Of a DNA stretch of 64,000 nucleotides, positions 49,801 to 62,389 are shown in pieces. Every line of letters begins with the position of its first letter. Position 1 is the first letter of the stretch. The position numbers and the translations under genes were made by a program. Source of the DNA: Coffea arabica (taxonomy: Eukaryota > Streptophyta > Magnoliopsida > Gentianales > Rubiaceae); assembly GCF_036785885.1 (NCBI RefSeq), contig NC_092317.1, positions 8,558,501 to 8,622,500 on the forward strand, read 5' to 3'. A model generated the notes under the pieces. It had not been told where the DNA came from. It saw nothing but the letters and a program-made list of their open reading frames with translations, and did no database searches.

Positions 49801-52213
49801 AGTTGGGCTAGAGAGGATAGCTATTTATTCAATCTTCAGTGATTATGACAAAAACTCCAGAAAGAGTGGAGACACATGAGATAATGGATAGCCGTACTTT
49901 AAGAACCAAACATCGGTAATAACCATGATGAGCTAACACCATAAACAGCATAAGTGGTTATAGAGTTCTAAAAATTTGGTGTTAGTTAGATGTATTTCCA
50001 TTTTCCAAATAAAAGAAATAAATACATCGAATCTAGAACAAAACCCACAAAGCAAAGAGCAGTGTACCTGCTCCAACTTTGTTGCATAACTTTCTAACGC
50101 CTGAAGACCATTAGAGTCCGAGGGCACTCCATCATCATTTTTTACCCTGGCCTGCCAAAAATGAAAGCGCTAAACCTCTTAGACAAGCAAGCTTCCTTTG
50201 CATACACAAACGGCTGCACCACAAAATATTGTAGGCATGTAGACTTTTCTGTTGTTTGCAACATATAACTTACATGTTCAAGTTCAGTTCGGATTTCTTC
50301 AACAGCATATCTTAGTTCTTTGCACATCACTTCATATAACCCACTATTTATAACACTCTCATTAGGATGTTGAGCCTAAAGAGTCAAAAGACATGAAAAT
50401 TGTGAAGCAGGAACTTTCCAAGTAAAAATGACATGGAAGAGCAAAATCAACCAACCTTCTGAGCATAAACTGTTCGAATAGTTCTCTCAGCTCCATTTTT
50501 CCCACATTGAGCATCCTTTGTTTCCTCATCAGTTAAGGCTGAAGAGTGACTCTGACAGGTCCCACAAGAAAGGTTAGAACAACTTTTCTACTCAAGATAT
50601 CCTACCAGAACTTACCGTAACTCACCATCCAGAAAAAGAATTACATGAGAAGCTAATGCATGTAGCTTTTAATTTTATACTGCTAATAGATTTAGAAACG
50701 CCAATAACAAATTTTTTGGGAAGGCTTCAAGAAAGATGCTCACATAATTCCCTCATATAGTGATACAAGGCAAGCACATCCGAACAACAGAGAACAACTA
50801 AAGCTTCTAAACATATAAGGTTAGGAATCTTACAGAATATCCATCATGTAAATGAGCAAGATCTTTTTGGCTGGCTGACTTTTGCAATCGCCGATCCGCT
50901 GAAGCTGATGTCTTCTGAATTTGGCTGTTCCAGCTGTTGATACTCTTCACACTGTAATGACTCTGAGAATTTCGAAATGCATCACTCTGTCAACAGAGAA
51001 AGACAGAAGACTAGAACGGTGATGACATAGTAAAACCATACTACTCATAGAATATTTTTTATGCATTATGACCTAAGCATTTCCTGATTTTCCCAATTTC
51101 CCATATAATCTCCATTTTCTCTAAGTTGGAATCCAACATTATTTGGTTTACCATCTGAGATCATGTTCTTATGAACTTGGAAGTAGACTTTTGATTGATG
51201 ACAAACTTTACATCATGCATATAACTTTACATCATTTCTAGCTTTTTTAGCAAATTACAGAAGTACACCAAAATTGTAGCTATTTTAAAATACCATTTCG
51301 TCTTGGGAATATTTCTTCTCGTCTGATAATCATTCAACGTAACAAGTAATATGACCTTAACAATTGACCAAAATTTGTCTCGAATTTGCTGGACTCAGAC
51401 TAAACAAAGTAGAAATTTTATAGTTTGGATTGCAATTATTGACAGAATTCAGTTTTTAGAGCTCCTCGTCAACTGCAAAACTAATCGCACATTAGCAAAT
51501 AATAATAAGCTCGTAAGCAACATGTTCAGGCTTTTTACCTCTGAGTCACTAACCCGATGGCGCACCACTGAGAGCGATCTTCTCCGCCTCCAATTCGGCT
51601 CGGAAGTTCCAATTTTGCTTCCGGTACAATTTGACACAACTTCTGAGTCACTAATTCGATGCCGCGCCACCGAAAGCGATCTCCTCCGCCTCGAATTTGC
51701 CTCAGAAGTTCCAATTTTGCTTTCATTACCACCCGAAACCACCTTTTTATGCTCAACACCGTCACGATGTCTAGAAACGGACCTCCCACGCCTCCTGGAC
51801 GACGCTGTATCACTCGCCCAACGCCCAATTTCCGGGCCACGCCTGGCCGAGCGGCTTCTCCCTCTCTCACCGCTCTCAGTTGCCTCGTCACCATTAGTAC
51901 TATTACTAGAGAAAAATTCGAGAGCTAGATCATCGAGACTAATCTCCAAAGCCTCCGATCCTCGAGTGGTATTCACGAACTTGCCCCTCGGTGCACCTCT
52001 ATAATCAGCTGCAGCCGTACTTGAACTCTCCTCTTCTAGCTCCAAGGGAAGCCGTCGCGAGAACTGGCTCAGACTCCTCGACCGGCGGTGAGCTTTAGCT
52101 GTGTCATTATTACCCGAGCTGAAGGAGTCATCAGCGGACGCTCCGGATGAGCTCCCGCCGCCGCCGCCGACAGATAACCTCTTGGTAGTTGATTTAAATG
52201 CTGAGGTGGCCAT
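46886..52213 (-). CDS. Uncharacterised Arg/Ser-rich coiled-coil plant protein (8 exons)
   Basis: Exons on minus: 52213-51539, 50986-50834, 50551-50456, 50375-50274, 50151-50068, 49142-49002, 48853-48509, 47149-46886. Every exon ends in phase 0, all introns are GT-AG and the protein is 619 aa. The start is an ATG in a GC-rich 5' region. The N-terminus holds Ser/Gly-rich runs and RRSRSLS motifs. Residues about 139-225 carry two and a half tandem units of 34 aa (R-rich, SLSV, RHR, SKIGTSE). Exons 4-6 are charged and helical and probably form a coiled coil (EVMCKELRYAVEEIRTELEH). The C-terminal exon ends NSGGLLLCSNVL. I do not recognise the family. SR-type motifs suggest nuclear or phosphorylation-regulated protein, but that is weak inference. 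No catalytic motif was seen. Confidence 0.8.
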
Positions 52214-52426
52214 CAAAAATCAAGCCGACCGGAACAACAACATTGGCGGGGGCGGGGGCGGCGGCTTTAGAAAGTGAAAGTGGGAGAAATGCTGGTGCGT
52301 GAGTGTGTGAGAGAGAAGGTGGAAATTTTGGCGGAGGGATCGAAATTTGGGGAAGTTTTTGAAATATCGAAAACAAGAGTTTGGTCGGGGGCGTGGTGCG
52401 CTGGCCGGATGAAATGGTCCTGAATC

Positions 52427-52548
52427 TTTTTTTTTTTCCAGAAACGATAACGATTTTATTCATAAAATTAATGAGAACATACACATTATATGAGCAAGGC
52501 TCAAGCATAGGCTTTACAAAAGTGGACTAAACCACAGAGGAACCTAAA
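52427..52548 (-). mobile_element. Truncated retroposon 3' end, 11-bp target duplication
   Basis: 122 bases begin with an 11-base T run (an A tail on minus) and are flanked by perfect GGTCCTGAATC at 52416-52426 and 52549-52559. On minus the sequence contains ATGAATAAAATCG, a poly(A)-signal-like motif just before the tail. It is best read as a 5'-truncated LINE 3' end. It lies about 210 bases upstream of the ATG at 52213, in the promoter or 5' UTR. Confidence 0.75.
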
Positions 52549-52559
52549 GGTCCTGAATC

Positions 52560-55500
52560 GATTGGGTAAAGAATTGAATTTGGGCGGTACTACCATTGAC
52601 CCGTGCTCAGCAGTGACCGACTGCACCTTTATATAGTAGTAGTAGATGTTTTTTCAATGTGAGTTCTTTTTTCTTTTTCTTTTCTTTTTTTGGTAGTCCC
52701 TTCGTTTTTTCCTAATTAGTAAACTTAAGACTAATTAAAATTGAGATTTGAAGAAATATATATATATATATATATATACTATAACAAAAAAGAAGAAGAC
52801 ATTACATATTTGAAGATTTTTTAGAAGTTGGATAATTTTCACTTTGGATACTTAAAATCATAGAAATAATTTCATGATATAAGTGAAACACATTTCATAC
52901 TTTAGAAAATAAAATAATTTAAAATTAAAGTTTAAGTATAAAATAATTAAAATTAAAGTTTAGGCACTAAAATTAAAATGTGAATATAATTCAAAAGTCC
53001 AAAGTGAAATGCAAAGAAACGTGTTTTTAGGAAGTTGTAAGGTAGCATAATTTTAAATTTGATTAACCAAAGCTAATAGATTGTTATCTAGGTATAAAAA
53101 AACACGGGTATATATATATTCAAATTTTATTTGGCTTTAATTATAAATACATTTTTCGACCAATTTTTTATATTCTCAATTATTTTTTATCACAAAAAGT
53201 ACTATTACTATAATTTGCCAAATTTTATTTGCGAGCATTATTAACATATTTTTCAACCATCTTTTTATCTCACAAACATCATATCAAAAAAGTGCTACAT
53301 TATTTTTTTTACAAAATTATCCCAAATAATTTACTATTCAAACACACTCGATTCCAAATAATTTTTTATCAAATATTCTCATATCCAAACACACCTCTTG
53401 CTTTTCAAAACTGTAATACAGTCGAGAATTAAGAGTTTTTTTTTGGTCTATTTATAGTTTGTTCAATACTTCTTTTTTTTTTTTTTTTTTTGCATCACAT
53501 TGAGTTAGGGTATGTTTGAACGTTAAGCCAGAGCTATTTCATTAAGATCCTTGTGTTTAAATTTTTTAACCGTTATTATCCAATATAAATTGCTTTACCG
53601 TTGCAGTGCAACTTAAAAACGAGTCTAAACGTAAAATTTTGATAATTATAAATTGTTTGAATAATTAGGACTAAATCGCCTAGAATCCCTCATGTTTAAA
53701 TGCAGTATTAGATGTATGGATGGCTCAGGATATGATATTTGCTTTAGTTGACCAATGGAGGTTGATATGATATTATATTGAAATTGAAAGAGTGGCCAAA
53801 TGACGTATGACGGTAGAACTTAAATTACTCTTTCCTCAAAAAAAAAAAAAGAACTTAAATTACTCTTAATACGTTATTAAATTACTCTTAAATTACTAAT
53901 TTTGTGATTAATTAAGCTTATCTTCTATAACATTCCTTTTTTTTCCTTTATAGGAAACAAATTTCATTAACAAATAGCCGGAAATCTTCCTGTATGATTC
54001 GATCTACATCATTACCCTAATAATAGCAGGTTAAGAAATTATAGATATGCAATTTAACAAATATATATAATAGATTTCAAATATTATGAACAGATTTGAA
54101 AAAAGCACAAGAAATTTTAAAGTTGTCTTTTAACAGATAAATAGCTGCAACTCCCTTATATACATGTTGCAATCGTCGTATTTACTAATCAATGCTTTTA
54201 ATCTCCAATAATGATGTCGAGATATGATGAAATAGATACAAAATTCAAAAGAATTTCATATCTAAGATAACTTTAGATCTAACGATAAAAAAAACACAAA
54301 AATCTCTATAAAATTTTCTAAGAGAATAGAAAATTTTCATTAAGAATTGGAATTTCTAAGAGAAATGGAAAACTCTCACTAAGAAAATTTAGAAGAGAAT
54401 TTTTTAAGAAAACAAAAAAGAAAAGAGAAACAAGATTTATGGAAAGGAGACCATAAGTGGTTTCCCTCTTCGAGGGAAGACTTAAAAAAAAAAAAGTAGA
54501 AATAGTGAGAAATTAGAGAGGAGGAGAAGTCAGAGAAGTTGAAGGCTCAAAGTAGCTGCCCACTAGCTAGCCTTCACCATCTTCTATAACATTCATGATT
54601 GCAGGGTAATGCTTACAAACCAAAATGAAGAGACTAGTTTTTGGTAGAAATGTTTGAAATTAATGAATGCTTACTTCAACACGTATTAAACCTTGGTGCT
54701 TTTCGAGTTTTAGCTCTTAAGTGAGTCAATCGGACGAGGCATATCAAAAGTTTGTCAAGATTGGTTTTACAAGACTAGATAAATCGTTGGATAATTGGAT
54801 TTAGTTTTCATGAATAGTTAGTCAGGAATTTTACAAATCTTTAATCAAAATATTGTCCTTTTTTGTCCTCATCTATTAGTCAATATATACAAGATTATTT
54901 TTTTTTATTTGAGTTAACGTCATCAAAACTTGTACAAAATTTAAGCAATGCCAACTCTTTTTTTTTAAAGAGAATTAACAATAATTTCCCACTTATCCTC
55001 TTGGTGACTCGAATCCATGATCTGTCGATTACAGATCGTGTCCACTTGTAATTCAGCGTTTAACTCACTCACATTGCCACTAGCAATGTACTACTATAAA
55101 CTTGGACACAAAAAGAGTTCTAAATTTGCCCTGACTATTTCAACTCCATGATATATACATTTTTCGTACTAAAACAAAACCCCATTATTTATTCTAGCTT
55201 GATCTTTTTCTTTAGCTAATTGAAAATTGAGAGCAAATGCATTCAAAAGTAGTTGATTGAAAGGCATTTATTTATATCTCAACAAAGGAGATGTCTCAAC
55301 AACAACAACCATCACACGTAACAATTAATCAAAGGACACTTTCATGTGATTGCTTTAATTCTCATTTTTCATACCATCACATGTTAAACTATCTATTTAT
55401 ATTACTCCAAATATTGTGCAACAATTTTCAGTAACTTGACTTTGAAATAATTGGCAGGTCCCAAAAAGATATGGTATAGTTGGTGGTTTATCAATTGTTT

Positions 55501-55841
55501 GTTTCTTCAAGAAAGGGAAATAAATAAATAAAAAAGAAAAAGAAAACTCTTTCATATACACTACATTTATATAGTTGGTGCACGTCACCAGAATTTGGTC
55601 CTTGAGTTATTTTAGATGTGACTTGGTTAAAGCTGAAGGATTCCACGTTAAATCCATTGAAGTTCTACTGATGTGGAATTTTGTTATAGTCATCCATACA
55701 ACCAAAAATATAAACTCGGTTTCCACCTCGATCCCACTACCAATAAGCACGTCTATAAAGTCCCAGTAGGCATATGATATCTTTCCAATTGTTCTCAGAA
55801 AGCTTTTGGAAATTTTTGATACATCTATAAAGTCCCTAGGA
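52560..55841. other. Intergenic, AT-rich; AT microsatellite
   Basis: No gene is supported. A (TA)n run lies at about 52756-52779. Long T runs lie at 53470-53491, and an A run lies near 53839-53850. No terminal repeats or ORFs with recognisable motifs were found. Confidence 0.45.
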
Positions 55842-56136
55842 CCGTTTAGATTGCTAATTTTAAAAGATTTTGTAGAAAAATAAACTGTAACTATTTTTCT
55901 TTTCAGGTCTGGAGAATAATCCCCTCAGGGGAGGCAGAGTTTTGCCCCAAAGATACCCAACAACGATAGCACATGAGGGTCGAACTTGGGACCTTGCTGT
56001 AACTACAGACGACCAGTCCCAGCCGAATTACCCACGGGCCTGTAATTATTTGATGTACGTGAAATAAAAAGATGATTGAAAAATGTGCTTACAGAAAATG
56101 TAAAAATTTTTCTGCAAAAAATTACAGTCCAAACAA
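55842..56136. mobile_element. MITE with CCGTTTAGATTG terminus, split by a SINE
   Basis: The left part (CCGTTTAGATTGC, then TTTTGTAGAAAAATA) and the right part (ATTATTTGATGTACGTGA, ending GTCCAAACAA) together match the copy at 59490-59629 in the same order. The SINE at 55897-56039 interrupts it. Confidence 0.6.
55897..56039 (-). mobile_element. tRNA-derived SINE with 12-bp target duplication
   Basis: 143 bases on minus. A box-A-like GTAATTCGGCTGGG lies near 56015-56030, and box B AGTTCGACCC lies near 55980. The tail is A-rich (T/C-rich on plus, 55897-55905). The flanks CTGTAACTATTT (55885-55896) and CTGTAATTATTT (56040-56051) match at 11 of 12 positions. Confidence 0.75.
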
Positions 56137-56669
56137 AGCTGGCTCCCAGATATGGATTGAATTTTTGTCTATATGTAGAGTCTATGAGACTATGACTTGT
56201 GTTCTTGTTTGCTCAAGTTTTGTAAAAACTGATTATGAAAAGTGAATATGGAGAAAAATAATTAAAATAATCTAAAGTTATTATCGCATGAATTCTAGAT
56301 TTTTAACCCATTTTGAACATTAAAACTTTTAAAATCGATCTGCAAAAGCAATGAGAACATAAAATAAAACAAACATGGATTGTACAAAATCAGAAGGTGA
56401 AGTAATCAAATTAGCATAGACATGGAATATCAAGTACAAAAACTTACTTACACAACTAAACATGAACGGGCTTGCTAAATTTTTGACGCTAAATATGTGT
56501 AGTGGAGTAGAGTATGAAAAAAATAAATGAAAAAAAGATAGGAAAAAGGCGAAAATGCAACTGGATTATTCTCTGAACGACTAAATACTGTAATAACTCT
56601 AAAAAACAATAATCAAGAAAAAATGCACAAAAGAGGGACATAACAAAAAGTAGATGATTTGAAAGAGGT

Positions 56670-56867
56670 TCCATCCCACATCGAAAGATTGTGGGGTAGT
56701 TACCCTGGGTTTAAGGTCCTCAGCTGCACTTCCAGTTATCAATTGGCTGGATGGTGTTGGTTTGTGGGCTCCACCTTAGATTGTGTTTTGCACCGGAATT
56801 TCGATTACCTCTGAGTGTTAATCTAACTTTGTTGTGTGATTCCAGTAATTTCGATGGTTGAAAAAAA
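56670..56867 (+). mobile_element. SINE-like retroposon, 9-bp target duplication
   Basis: 198 bases begin TCCATCCCACATCG and end in a short A run, between perfect GAAAGAGGT at 56661-56669 and 56868-56876. No clear box A or box B pair is present, and there is no ORF. The short duplication is less decisive than the other retroposons, but the A tail fits target-primed insertion. Confidence 0.5.
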
Positions 56868-56876
56868 GAAAGAGGT

Positions 56877-57970
56877 GCATTTTTTTTAAATTTTTCACTT
56901 TTGATATTTCCTTTTCTTTTAACTTTGTTAGTTTATTTATTACTATATTTTTTTACTTTGTAAATAAAAAGAAATAAAACTGACTCTGGCCCATCGATTT
57001 CAGAGACTGGTCATGGAATGGGCTCAATCATTTTCCAAACAGCAAACAAGAGACAACCCATGTCGATATGGGGTTACAATCGTATTGGTTCCAAAGTTCT
57101 GTTTGAGCGAAGTCCATCTAGACAAAGTAATGGGTTGCCATCCTGTTCAGATGGGAACAGACCACGTTGCCACCTCTCACTATATAATTGCACTGCCATT
57201 TTTCATTTTTCTTAGGTTATAATCACTTTACCCCTTTAATATTTGGTATCACTATCAATTTTTTTATTAACATTACTTTTTAGTCACTTTATTTTCCAAA
57301 ATTAATGGTCAATTTTTCCCTTAACATCAATATTTTTTTAAAAACACAGTTTTATCTTGAAAATGATGATAAACCCAGAGTCAATTCCATCTGATTCTGG
57401 TGTAAAAGATCAAATAATCAACAACATGATTTTTTCTTAATTGTTGAGAATGAAAAAAATCTTTCTTCTTTAAATTAAATTTTTTTTTCAATCCGTTTGA
57501 GACAAGGAGACATGGCTTAGCTAGCAAAATTTGTTCTTATAGTATCTTAACGCTTTATTCTTTTTATTGTTATTTTTTAAAATGTGTTATAGAAGGAAAA
57601 CTACTTTGTCCATTGGCCAAACCAAAAGGATTGAAGGGTTTTCGTCCACATATGAGCTTCATTTATTTTAGTCCAACGCCAACGTAACCAATCATATGAC
57701 AAATATAGCCAAATCATTAATTATTTATTTGCCTTAGGTATATAGGATGACAAATGATCCAGTCTTATCCTCAGTTGTATTGTGGTTCATTTAGTCTAAC
57801 GCCTATATGTAAGCAATCATAGGACAAATATATATTTAAGTCCTTACTTAGTTGTCTTAGGTACGTGGGAGGACAAATGATCCAGTCTAATGTTGAGCTG
57901 TATTGCGGTGTACCCCCCTAAGATATATAAATGTTGTAGCATTTCAGGAAATTAGCATATGCAACATTGT
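56877..57970. other. Intergenic
   Basis: No gene is supported. Two related segments near 57655-57760 and 57790-57895 (AATCATA(T/G)GACAAATATA and GATCCAGTCTWAT) form an imperfect direct repeat of about 130 bases. Confidence 0.4.
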
Positions 57971-58148
57971 ATGGATAACTTTTTTATACGCTGTCGGTGT
58001 ATAATTTTTTTTACACTAGTGAGTTTAGATCATGCCACATAATATGAATTCAAATTTAAAATTCAAATCATACAAATGTGGCATACATCTAAAACTGTTA
58101 GTATAAAAAAAAATTATTAAACTGTCAGTGTATTAAAAAGCAATCCAT
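57971..58148. mobile_element. Small MITE, GGATTAATCTTTC-type family (copy 2)
   Basis: 178 bases with inverted ends ATGGATAACTTTTTTATACG and ATGGATTGCTTTTTAATACA. Interior inverted segments include the AAATTTAAAATTC-type centre. TA lies at each outer edge, as in Stowaway-like elements, but this is weak in AT-rich DNA. Confidence 0.6.
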
Positions 58149-59489
58149 ATTCTATCCTGATTAAATTATTTGAATCATGCATGATTGGTTCAACTACACA
58201 AAATGGTCAAGAAAGGGAAGTCTACATCAAGTTTTTATGAGTCAAACGAGCAAATATGGGTTGTTCTCAGCTTGGCCAACAACCCATCTTCCATGGCTAT
58301 GGCCCCTGCATGTCAAGAATAATGGGTTCATCCACTCATTTCCCTTTCCTTGTCTCTTACAAATGAAACAAAATTTCTTGCAATAAAGAGGTCCCGTCAT
58401 GTTCCATGCAATTCTTCTTTCTTTGTACAAGAAATTAATATCGGTAGTGACAAGAAATTATATAGCGATATATACAATGTGACTATGGAAAGTTGACAAT
58501 AGACTAAACAAGAAACGTCTTAAACCGTAAATTTTCAATCTTTTTTACTACCGCAGAACAGAAAAACAGGATTGGTGATAAAGACTTCGCCTCTAACCTT
58601 TGTTCTGATCAATGAAAGCAACCGTAGTGCATTATGTTTTTTCACAACTGGCTGGATATCAAGGAAAATGTACGTTCAGAAAACGAACTAACAAAAAAAT
58701 GCACAGAAAAAAATTGGAGGGGGCGGGGGTCAGATCGTGGAACATGCTCACATGGCTTTGCACATTGTGTAGAGGACAACCCTCTTCACAAAATGTGCAT
58801 AATATCCACAATTTCTTGTTTTCTTTTCTACATTATTCTTTGGCCAAACTTTCAACGCTCAATCATTACTGCTTAGGTAGGCTGATGATAGAGGTAAAAG
58901 AAATTACCACAGCATTAATATTTCAAAATTTCGAGATCGAATAACCGTAGAATTTTGAGTTTTTACTCTTTTGATTTACATGCAATAAATTAGAGTAGCT
59001 ACTGCCCTAGTACTTCCATTGTGGTACACTAAAGTTGTCATACTATCAAACATCAAAAGTTTGTAATTTGAATTTCGATCATAACCTTCTTTAATGCTTA
59101 CATGTTTTGTCATTTTCCTAATTTCTTGAATCTTTTTAACTCTAAAAAAAAAGGAAAACAAACAAAATTTTAGTTTGTGGAAAGGAGTGAGCATAAGCTT
59201 GCAATTAGGTATACGTCGTTTTGCCCTACTGTACAACTTATGGTGCGTGTCGAACACATGTAGTTTCTTTTTTTTTCGACAGGGCAGGGATGAAATTGAA
59301 GAAACAAGGAGAGAGCAGGAGAATTAGAATCTATGACCTCTAGTTCGTGGAATTTCAAGCTTTTGCAGCATAATTCTTACTTCACATCACAAAATTATTC
59401 AGAACCAACAGCATCTTGTTCATCTCTTTAACAACAATGAAAATGACAAATCCAGAAGAGAGGATGGAATAGTTGAAAACAAATTCGTT
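58149..59489. other. Intergenic
   Basis: No gene is supported; the frames here have no recognisable motifs. There is a G-rich patch (GGAGGGGGCGGGGG) near 58715. Confidence 0.4.
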
Positions 59490-59629
59490 GTGTTTGGATT
59501 GCATTTTCCATGGATTTTTTGTAGAAAAATTACTGTAGTGATTTGATGTATGTGAGGTAAAAAGGTGATAAGGAAATGTGTTCACGGAAAATGAGGCCAT
59601 TTTTCGGTGAAAAATGACTGTCCAAACAT
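59490..59629. mobile_element. MITE with GTGTTTGGATTGC terminus (second copy)
   Basis: 140 bases from GTGTTTGGATTGC to GTCCAAACA, with the internal TGATTTGATGTATGTGAGGT and GAAATGTGTTCACGGAAAAT blocks shared with 55842-56136. The ends are short imperfect inverted repeats. The target duplication is not clear. Confidence 0.6.
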
Positions 59630-60404
59630 AATTGGATTATATCCCACTCTCAAAAACTGCCGTCTATCTTTTATTTGTATTTTTTGATTTTCAGACATGA
59701 CATATATTTATTCTTGCTTTCTATTGTACAATAATTTATTTTTGAATTTTGAACAAAGCCAAGTAAAATGCCTTAAATGATTTTCATAAAATGAAATGGA
59801 GGACTAGTACCTCTTATTTTTGCATTTTGCAGAGTGCCCAGATGGATCATTGTTACATCTCAACATTATAGAGTTGATTAATTTCCATAATAGATTCCAT
59901 CAATGATTGAGAAAAAAGAAGAATCCAGGAAAGATACAGTTGGAAACTAATGTCAAAAATTGTTGGAAATGAATACATTTTTTTTTTTTTATGTATGTTT
60001 TGTAAGAAGACGAGTTTACTGAATTTATTTGGTTAATCCTACATGAGTGCTATTATTAGTTGAAGGAGTAAATGACAAGCACCTGCCACTGCCATGTGCT
60101 TAGCAACATAAATGGTCCTTAAACATATGTGTCATGTATGTTTACTTGTCAAACTTATCCACATTTCTCCTCTGTTAATTAGCTAAGCTTTTAATTAATT
60201 TACACATTTGGTTTTGTCCTTTTCGCATGTGGAGATGCATTATGCATAGGTGCTATTCATTGAGATAAATAACTCATGAAAGTGAGCTTGAATTCTATGC
60301 ATGTATTCATGCATATGTTTCGATATGAGTGATTTAGCTTAGGAATTGTGTAACAAGTTTTCTTGGGGCACTCATAATTGAGATATTAAGTGTTAATATT
60401 TTAA
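59630..60404. other. Intergenic, nothing recognised
   Basis: AT-rich without ORFs of interest, repeats or promoter signals that I can support. Confidence 0.4.
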
Positions 60405-60575
60405 AGAGTAAATCTCATAGACACTGACAGTATATATACATACTATCACGGTTCGATGCATGACATATATGCCAAATTAATTTGGGTTTCAAATTCAAAT
60501 TCGAATTATATATCATGCATCCAATGGTAAAAGTGTATACACTGTCAATGTACAGAAGATTAATTCTTTCTTTAA
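60405..60575. mobile_element. Small MITE, GGATTAATCTTTC-type family (copy 3)
   Basis: The right end reads CACTGTCAATGTACAGAAGATTAAT, inverted relative to the left TAAATCTCATAGACACTGACAG. Between them is the TCAAATTCAAATTCGAATT centre typical of this family here. Confidence 0.55.
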
Positions 60576-61566
60576 AAACGTAAAATTATATTAAGTAAAT
60601 ATTTGAATAACATGGTACAATAAATATTGTGAATATCTAAACAATGAGTTGTGTATGTTAATAAGAACTGCTGTCAGGAGTATTTGCAAATCCTTTAGCA
60701 TTATAACTAACCCATATGCCAATTATTTCCTGTATGTGATCAAGATTGACTTCTGAATATTAAGTAGTGTTCATTTTCCTTGGAGATCATGTGTATATCA
60801 CAGAGTAAAAGTTGTCATAAGCTGCCAGTTACAGACTCCACATCATATTTTAATTTGATGGGAAGGACTTGTAATAATAACTAATAACAACAATAATAAC
60901 TATTCCAACTGCAAAGCCTGCAATATACACAAAGCATTCACAGACTTTGGCCATTCAAAACCTACTTTTGTTAATACTCTGTACTGGGTAAGTTTGGTGG
61001 GAGAAGTTTTAAATTCTTGAATTGAATCTTGCTCTAAAAAATGGTCCACCCCATTATTTTACCTGTGAATTTCATAGAACTTTTCCTCCTTTCCCTACTG
61101 CTTTTTTTCAGGACCAGAGGATATCAATTTCAGTCGAGTCTTCAAGAATTGTTCCAGATCATCCACACCAGGGGCTTCTGAGGTCATATATATATATATA
61201 TCTCTTTGGCAAAAGCACACAATATTTTGCTTTGGCAAGATAAAAATATTTTGATGTGTGTAGATATGTTTGTTTTGTCTTTGATTAGAAAACCTGAGCG
61301 GTATTATAAATTGATTAAGAGTTAAAGACTGTAAGTTTAACTCAAAGATTAGACCCCAAATCAAGAATTGAAATGGTACATTTTGGTCCCACTAGTTAAA
61401 CCTGTTTAAAATTCAAAGACAGCTGAAAGTAATAATGATGCATGTTACAAAAATATTGTAATAGTAGAATCTACAGCACTATCTTATTCTTATCCACCTT
61501 TAAAAGTTACCTAAGTTTGTGGTCCTAAAATCCTACCATGTGTAGTTGGCTGCAACTTCTGAAGGC
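60576..61566. other. Intergenic, promoter side of the small gene
   Basis: No gene is supported. An AT dinucleotide run lies at 61186-61200. The final 150 bases are probably promoter. Confidence 0.35.
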
Positions 61567-61573
61567 TATAAAT
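61567..61573 (+). promoter_or_regulatory. TATA box of the small ORF
   Basis: TATAAAT lies 116 bases before the ATG at 61683, followed by a CAT-rich likely start near 61600. Confidence 0.55.
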
Positions 61574-61682
61574 TGAGGAGGGGCATGCAACTTTGATTCT
61601 CATCAAACATTTCCTTTCAATTGCAAAACTCCCAACCTCCAGAAAGATTCAAAATTTATCTTCTGAAAAACCAAAACTAAAG

Positions 61683-61889
61683 ATGGTGGCTAGAGCAGCA
61701 GCAGCAGCAAAGAAGAAGCAGGAGCAGCAGAAGCAAGAGGAACATCAACAAGTGCAGAAGCAGATCATCTTGCTTAACAAAGGAAAAACTGGCAAGTTCA
61801 AGAGAAGCATTTCCAATCTTGAAGAAGATGGCATTTCTTCTGCTATGCTCTTGCTTGCTTGCATTGCCTGCACACCCCAGAAGGTCTAA
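61683..61889 (+). CDS. Small 68-aa plant protein of unknown function
   Basis: The ATG at 61683 is the first in this frame; the upstream extension begins with a non-ATG codon. The protein is a basic, Ala/Lys/Gln-rich N-terminal half (AAAAAKKKQEQQ) followed by a more structured C-terminal half: GKFKRSISNLEEDG, then a hydrophobic stretch ending LACIACTP. The pattern of a Ser-rich basic segment, an LEEDG motif and a short hydrophobic Cys-containing tail looks conserved rather than random. A TATA box lies upstream and AATAAAG follows near 62050. I do not know the family. A short single-exon gene is the simplest reading. Confidence 0.6.
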   Translation: MVARAAAAAKKKQEQQKQEEHQQVQKQIILLNKGKTGKFKRSISNLEEDGISSAMLLLACIACTPQKV

Positions 61890-62389
61890 AACATTTGGGG
61901 GTCTAGTCATGTTTAAAGACAAGATTTTGATCCTTTATTCTAGTACTCCTTTTATAGGATCATCTACAATATTAGTTTTGAAGTAACCAACTACCTAGAT
62001 TGATAATTTAGAGTCTGTATCTTCTATTATTTCTTTGTAACTAGTTAAACAATAAAGTACCATTAGATATAATTACCTATTTACCATGATCACCATTTGT
62101 CTCCCCATAATTTACATATTCCGTTTTTGTTATCTAATGCGATTCCACTAAAAAAAAAAAAAAAGTACTAAGTTCAAACTTTACAACATGGTAACCTTTT
62201 CAACTGATGTCTATATTCAGAAACTCCCTTTACGTCCATAAACTTCATATGTACACACTCCCTTTTACTTACTCTTTTTTTTTTTTTTAATTTTCTGGTT
62301 TTTGGGGGGTGGCGGCGGCGGCGAGGGAAGTAACGTATAAATGGAGTAACAAATTTTAAGCTATTTGGAGTAGAGAAGCAAAAGTTAAA
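61890..62389. other. 3' flank of the small gene
   Basis: Contains AATAAAG near 62050, an A run at about 62152-62164 and a GGC-repeat patch near 62305-62325. No gene. Confidence 0.4.

Noticed and set aside
51351..52004. 217-codon plus-strand frame
   Set aside because: Antisense to exon 1 of the SR-like gene; its openness comes from the Arg/Ser repeats on the other strand.
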